From Candidatus Thorarchaeota archaeon (lineage in GTDB: Archaea; Asgardarchaeota; Thorarchaeia; Thorarchaeales; Thorarchaeaceae): a stretch of DNA of 64,000 nt. The notes beneath the pieces are model-generated. The model worked only from the letters and a program-made list of their open reading frames with translations, was not told the DNA's origin and ran no database searches. The translations under genes and the position numbers were made by a program. This document shows positions 59,166 through 64,000 of the stretch, in pieces. How positions within the stretch are numbered: the first letter of the stretch is position 1; each line of letters opens with the position of its first letter. Location of the stretch: the NCBI GenBank assembly GCA_003345545.1, contig PRDH01000026.1, forward strand, positions 1 to 64,000, given 5' to 3'.

Positions 59166-60632
59166 ATGATCGACCTCACAAAGAACGAAAATCAGCTCAT
59201 GAGAACAGTTGAGCGTTGTCGCGAACGGAACATTGTGATACCCACCTTTGAGCAGATGAAGAATCCAAAAAAGGCTCCAAAGAGAATCAGAGACGAACTC
59301 AAAGGCATAGGCCTCTGGGACGTGGTTCCACAGAATCTATTTCGAATCACTTGGAAGAATGAGCCTGTTGAAAAGGGTGGTCAGTTTCAACAGCTGGCAA
59401 ACTACATGGAGATGCCACCTGAGCTCACAGGTGTTGAAGCAAGAATCATCGCACTTGTTGGCAAATGGTTCCCCACCGGAGCGCACAAGGTTGGAGCCTC
59501 ATTTGGTTGCCTAGTGCCTCGCCTTGTCACCGGGCAGTTCGATCCTACCCACCACAAAGCAGTCTGGCCTTCGACAGGGAATTATTGCCGTGGTGGTGCA
59601 TACGACGCAGCGCTTCTTGGTTGTGAGAGCATAGCCATCTTGCCTGAGGAAATGAGTCAGGAACGCTTCGATTGGCTCAAGACTGTCGCTGGAGAGATCA
59701 TCAAGACGCGGGGTTCGGAGAGCAATGTCAAGGAGATCTATGATAAGGTCGCAGAGCTTAAGGCGACTCGAGAGAACGTCTTCATCTTCAATCAGTTCGC
59801 AGAGTTTGGCAACTACCTCTTCCACTATGAGGTGACAGGACATGCGATGAAGGAAATTCTGAGCCATGAACTTGGAAATGATACGTATCGTGGTGTCTGT
59901 TTGACCACTGGGTCTGCTGGCACTGTTGCCTGCGGTGACCAATTGAAACAGGCCTATCCCGCCTCAAAGATTGCTGCAGGAGAGGCTGTTCAGTGCCCTA
60001 CTCTTTGGCTCAATGGCTATGGTGCTCATCGAATCGAAGGTATCGGGGACAAGCATGTTCCTTGGATACACAATGTTCGCAATACAGACCTGATCATCGC
60101 AATTGATGATGCTGATTCGATGAACTTGATGCGGCTCTTCAATGAACCTGAAGGTCGCAAATATCTCATTAACGAAATTGGCGCGCCAGAAAAGATAGTA
60201 GCGCAACTTGGACTGCTGGGCATCTCCAGCATAGCGAATCTGCTTATGGCCATAAAATTCGCCAAGTACTATGAACTAACTGAGAATGACGTGGTGCTTA
60301 CAGTCTTCACAGATTCAATGGATATGTACAGGTCGAGGATGCTCGAGGCACAGTCAGCCTCTGGACCATATTCATCCAAGCAGAGCACAAGAGATTACTA
60401 TGGGCACTTGAAGGCTCAGAAGACAGATGCCATGATTGAGCTGGGTCACTACGATAGAAAGAGAATCCATCACCTCAAGTACTATACCTGGATTGAACAG
60501 CAGGGGATGGAACTAGATGAGCTCAATGCTCAATGGTATGACTATCCAGCATACTGGGAACGAATCCAACATCTGATGCCAAAGATTGACAAGTTGATCA
60601 TTGAGTTCAATGAAAAGGTCGGCTTGATATAG
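59166..60632 (+). CDS. PLP-dependent enzyme, fold type II (TrpB/cysteine synthase-like), divergent
   Basis: FPTGAHKVGASFG (candidate PLP lysine); WPSTGNYCRGGAYDAALLGCESIAILPEEMS; CLTTGSAGTVACGDQLKQAYPASKI; start set at MIDLTKNENQ. Confidence 0.8.
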   Translation: MIDLTKNENQLMRTVERCRERNIVIPTFEQMKNPKKAPKRIRDELKGIGLWDVVPQNLFRITWKNEPVEKGGQFQQLANYMEMPPELTGVEARIIALVGKWFPTGAHKVGASFGCLVPRLVTGQFDPTHHKAVWPSTGNYCRGGAYDAALLGCESIAILPEEMSQERFDWLKTVAGEIIKTRGSESNVKEIYDKVAELKATRENVFIFNQFAEFGNYLFHYEVTGHAMKEILSHELGNDTYRGVCLTTGSAGTVACGDQLKQAYPASKIAAGEAVQCPTLWLNGYGAHRIEGIGDKHVPWIHNVRNTDLIIAIDDADSMNLMRLFNEPEGRKYLINEIGAPEKIVAQLGLLGISSIANLLMAIKFAKYYELTENDVVLTVFTDSMDMYRSRMLEAQSASGPYSSKQSTRDYYGHLKAQKTDAMIELGHYDRKRIHHLKYYTWIEQQGMELDELNAQWYDYPAYWERIQHLMPKIDKLIIEFNEKVGLI

Positions 60633-60880
60633 TCACTATGCCCATTTGATTCTCCCTGCTTCTCAGAAAGCGTCGCTCTTGAGCGTGGTGTACGCAGTTT
60701 ACTAGTAGAAACATTCGCAATTAGCTTGGAAGGTCTAACCAGCATTATCTGAAATACCCGTGCAGGCATGCTAATCGCACGCAAATTAGTCCTATCGGGA
60801 AGAGTGGTAAGTTGGATTGCTCGCTGTTTCCTGTAGTATTACACTAGCAGTTTAGCTTACATAATCGAGGAGGCTAGCTC

Positions 60881-63800
60881 TTGAAACGCAACATCATACT
60901 GGTATTTCCTCTGATGTGCATCGTGCTAATCCTCATTCCATCGATATATGATCTCCCCCAGAATGCTCGCATGCTAGAAGGTCTAGATTACAGGCAAAAC
61001 GGGAACCTTCCCGTTGAGAATTATGCCGTGGTAGATAGGCAAACAGGCGTCTTTGATCCCGTTGTAGTTGAGCATATAGGGTCATCTGCCTGGGCGTCGA
61101 CATACACATCTGCGCGTACTGATGTATCACCTTCCCCAGGTTCTGCTGTGTTCATGCCTGCAGGTCCCACAGGCAATCAATACTCCTCGGATTGCGTTGC
61201 GGGTCACTTCCTAGTCGGGTCTGGAGGAAGTACTGATTTTGGATCATCTGAAGGGACACTCTCTCTTTGGTTGAAATGGGACCTCACAGCCCCCAATGGC
61301 CGCTTTTGGGGCCAACACGCCAACTTCGAAACAAGATGGACTACCAACAGACTGACTCTTGACTGGGGGAGTGATAACACACTCTTCGGGACGAAATCCA
61401 ACTGGTCAATAGATCATTGGTATTTCATCGCAATAACCTGGGATCAGACAATCAACTCTCTAGTAGCCTATTGGGGTGATGAGGAAACAGAGCCCATAGA
61501 GGATGCTTCGCTATCATGGACCGGTTCTGTTTCGGATCTACTTACTCAGAACAACATAATGAGTTCGCGAGGATCGGCAAGCTATCGTGTTGATGGACAT
61601 GTCGACGAGTTCAGATACTATTCAGTTGAAAGAAGTCTGGATGAATTGAGAATTGACTACAGGACAACTCTCACAGGCTCTGAACTTGGTCTCGTACACT
61701 ATTACCAGTTTGAAAACGACCTAGCGGATTCCGCCAGTGACACTGCTCTTGTTCAGGCAGGCAGTCACGTTTTCAGCCAAGATGTAGCCTCAGGGATTGG
61801 AGGATGGAGAGCAGAGCAAATCGAAATCGGCATTCGTGATTTGGAGCTGCTCAGTGTTCTGAACGGCTCCCTTGAGAGCGGAGTTCCAGGTACTGTGGTA
61901 GATTGGTCTGGTGACGCTAGTTGTTATCCATATGGTTGGCGAGCGCGCAGAGAGATTCTTGATACCCATGGCTACCAGCGAGTTTCATACAGCAATTCCG
62001 ACCCGAAATACTTGGTTCTTGAGAACGAGGGCTATGAAGATTCTGCTGCACCCAGCACACACCGCCACTATAATGGCACCAAGATCTACTGGTACCAAAT
62101 CGTGAATAATAGCAAGCACAATACTCAGTTTCAGTTCAGTATGAACTACCTCTATCAGAGAGGTCCAATCGGAGAGAATCATAGTGGCAATTTCAAGTTC
62201 AGTTTTCAGATCATGAATGGTTCATCTACTCTATGGAACTGGTCTGTAGACCCTACCAACATAACACAGCGCGGGATTTGGAATGAGATCGATTCCGTGG
62301 TAGTGAATTTGCCGGAGGTGCTTTCTACTTTTGAGGTAAGAGTTTGTTTTGCAGTCGACACGAACTCGAGCTATGTCGAGATCTCAGACTCAGATCCTGA
62401 TTTGGATGGCGACCCAGCAAATGGGAGGTATATCACGTTTCTAGTGGACGACATATCTCTCACAGTACTAGAAAATCTCAGTCCACAAAATGTTAATCTG
62501 CATGTCAATGTTGAACTAGTCGGCGACAATCCGATACTCGGCGACTCGGAATCTGGAACGATTTCGTTGAATCATACTTACTGGGAAAAAGCTGCAATCC
62601 CTTTCACATTCACATCAAATGCGAGTGTGTCATTTGAATACTCAGTTTGTGTTAGTCGGATGACGAAGTTCTACAACTCATCATTCTCGACGAACCTTAG
62701 TGACTTGGGCGTCGCATATGAGATTGACCTCAACCAAGATGCAGACCTATTCATCTTCACTTATATTCAATCCTACTCGGAGGCAAGAGACCTAGGCCTT
62801 ATCGTACACTATCGCGATGATTGGCGCAGCCCAACTGTGGAAGACCCCTTTGGCAACGACCTCACTGCTCAGGCATTAGTCGAATCTGATCGCTTGGAGA
62901 TTCCATCTGGTCTGGCCAGCGTCGTTGGTTGGTGGAAAATCAATCTGAAAGCACCAAACTATCTAGCGTCGATGTCGACTCAGGTACTTAGAAGCTCTGA
63001 ATCGACTTGGAAGACTGAAGCAGTTTTTCGTAGTGGCGATCAAATTCGCTGCAATGCCCTCATTGGTACTGAGTCTGAATTGACTTCTCCCATATTCGAT
63101 GTCAAGGCTGACTGGTATCTGCCAACAGGAGCTCTGTGGTCCAGCGAGACTATCGCCGAATCAAATAGCTCCTCTATTGTGAGTAATGGAACCACATTGG
63201 GACCTTACAATGCGACAATTGGAGAATGGATGGTTTCCGTATCTTGGTTCAATGGAACGGAGGTGGCATTTGGCTCGATCACATTTGAGGTACATCATAG
63301 ACTGACAATATTCGCTCAGACTCCGAGCATCGATGTTGCGCCTGGAGAACAATTCACAGCAACCATCTCGCTCTATGATCAAGACAATGGCAATCCTATT
63401 CTCGGTGATGCTCGCGTAGTTGGAAATTGGTCTTCCCTTGATATTCAATTCAATCCTAATCTTGCAAGAAGTTGGTGGGAGGCCGATTTCAACTCTTCAG
63501 TAGTGGGAACAGGTAGTTTTGTTCTCCTAGTTTCTGTCAGCATGCCCTATTATGTTGCGAACAACTGCACAATCAACGTGAACATCCCCGTTGCCGAGTC
63601 GCTATTCATGATTACCGTTAGAGCCACTCTTGTTGGAGCTCTAGCCGTGTTCGCTCTGTTCCTTGTTACTGCAATCAGTCGCCGTATCTATGTGCAAACA
63701 ATGACACGCAGGAACCTGGAACTCCTGGCCCTAAGAGGACGTTTCGAGGATGCAAGAAATCTAATCGGTATTCTAGTCATCCACCGCTCGATTGGTCTTC

Positions 63801-64000
63801 CCATTTACTCCCGAATCCTCAAGGGCGGCTTTCAAGAGTCCCTTCTAAGTTCGTTCATAACTGCGCTGTCACAATTCAGAGCGGAGTTCTCGTGGGATGA
63901 ACCAAGATGGACAGCGATACCCATTACAGAAGTAATTACCGCTGTTCAGACCGAGGTCCTCATCTGTGCCATGATAAGCGTCGAACCTGCTACGCCAAGG
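60881..64000 (+). CDS. Large membrane protein, 3' truncated by window edge: N-terminal signal/anchor, LamG-like domain, long ectodomain, TM helix, longin/roadblock-like cytoplasmic domain
   Basis: Single open frame of 1040 codons, not in the supplied track; TTG start with GAGGAGG 7 nt upstream; GTLSLWLKWDL...WYFIAITWDQ...VDGHVDEFRYYSVERSLDELRIDY; TM ITVRATLVGALAVFALFLVTAI; then ARNLIGILVIHRSIGLPIYSRILKGGFQESLLSSFITALSQFRAEF. Confidence 0.85.
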   Translation, partial: MKRNIILVFPLMCIVLILIPSIYDLPQNARMLEGLDYRQNGNLPVENYAVVDRQTGVFDPVVVEHIGSSAWASTYTSARTDVSPSPGSAVFMPAGPTGNQYSSDCVAGHFLVGSGGSTDFGSSEGTLSLWLKWDLTAPNGRFWGQHANFETRWTTNRLTLDWGSDNTLFGTKSNWSIDHWYFIAITWDQTINSLVAYWGDEETEPIEDASLSWTGSVSDLLTQNNIMSSRGSASYRVDGHVDEFRYYSVERSLDELRIDYRTTLTGSELGLVHYYQFENDLADSASDTALVQAGSHVFSQDVASGIGGWRAEQIEIGIRDLELLSVLNGSLESGVPGTVVDWSGDASCYPYGWRARREILDTHGYQRVSYSNSDPKYLVLENEGYEDSAAPSTHRHYNGTKIYWYQIVNNSKHNTQFQFSMNYLYQRGPIGENHSGNFKFSFQIMNGSSTLWNWSVDPTNITQRGIWNEIDSVVVNLPEVLSTFEVRVCFAVDTNSSYVEISDSDPDLDGDPANGRYITFLVDDISLTVLENLSPQNVNLHVNVELVGDNPILGDSESGTISLNHTYWEKAAIPFTFTSNASVSFEYSVCVSRMTKFYNSSFSTNLSDLGVAYEIDLNQDADLFIFTYIQSYSEARDLGLIVHYRDDWRSPTVEDPFGNDLTAQALVESDRLEIPSGLASVVGWWKINLKAPNYLASMSTQVLRSSESTWKTEAVFRSGDQIRCNALIGTESELTSPIFDVKADWYLPTGALWSSETIAESNSSSIVSNGTTLGPYNATIGEWMVSVSWFNGTEVAFGSITFEVHHRLTIFAQTPSIDVAPGEQFTATISLYDQDNGNPILGDARVVGNWSSLDIQFNPNLARSWWEADFNSSVVGTGSFVLLVSVSMPYYVANNCTINVNIPVAESLFMITVRATLVGALAVFALFLVTAISRRIYVQTMTRRNLELLALRGRFEDARNLIGILVIHRSIGLPIYSRILKGGFQESLLSSFITALSQFRAEFSWDEPRWTAIPITEVITAVQTEVLICAMISVEPATPR

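Noticed and set aside
1-64000. CRISPR array, transposon, integrated virus, toxin-antitoxin or restriction system
   Set aside because: No regularly spaced repeats, transposase/integrase motifs, structural phage genes or recognised defence domains were seen on either strand

Overview
The window is chromosomal archaeal DNA, densely packed with short intergenic gaps. It is most likely from an Asgard archaeon: it has two Ras/Rab-type small GTPases, a free-standing roadblock/longin-like protein next to one of them, an archaeal-type ThrRS, and a large sensor-like protein with an apparent cytoplasmic longin/roadblock domain. The lineage is inferred from gene content, not from a marker tree. I found no rRNA, tRNA, CRISPR array, transposase or phage module. 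Main content, left to right: (i) a DNA-glycosylase neighbourhood (Fpg/Nei-like, AlkD-like, YcaQ/AlkZ-like) next to a small GTPase; (ii) a CopA-type P1B ATPase; (iii) a minus-strand array of PhzF, small GTPase, Zn-ribbon, roadblock/longin and two polytopic membrane proteins; (iv) assorted metabolism and transport genes; (v) a molybdopterin oxidoreductase with an internal ferredoxin segment; (vi) a 1101-aa GNAT fusion; (vii) a GlcD/GlcF-type pair; (viii) a polar amino-acid ABC operon whose genes appear to start at GTG/CTG/ATA/CTG behind strong Shine-Dalgarno motifs; (ix) Fe-S/flavoprotein genes and a thiolase; (x) ThrRS, threonine deaminase and a TDH-like SDR; (xi) an HTH gene behind three tandem 14-bp repeats; (xii) PPDK and a divergent fold-type-II PLP enzyme; (xiii) a long ORF, absent from the supplied track, that runs off the right edge (60881-64000). 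The best candidates for something undescribed are the GTPase/Zn-ribbon/roadblock/membrane array, the unlisted LamG-like/TM/longin-like protein, and the ABC operon start-codon pattern.
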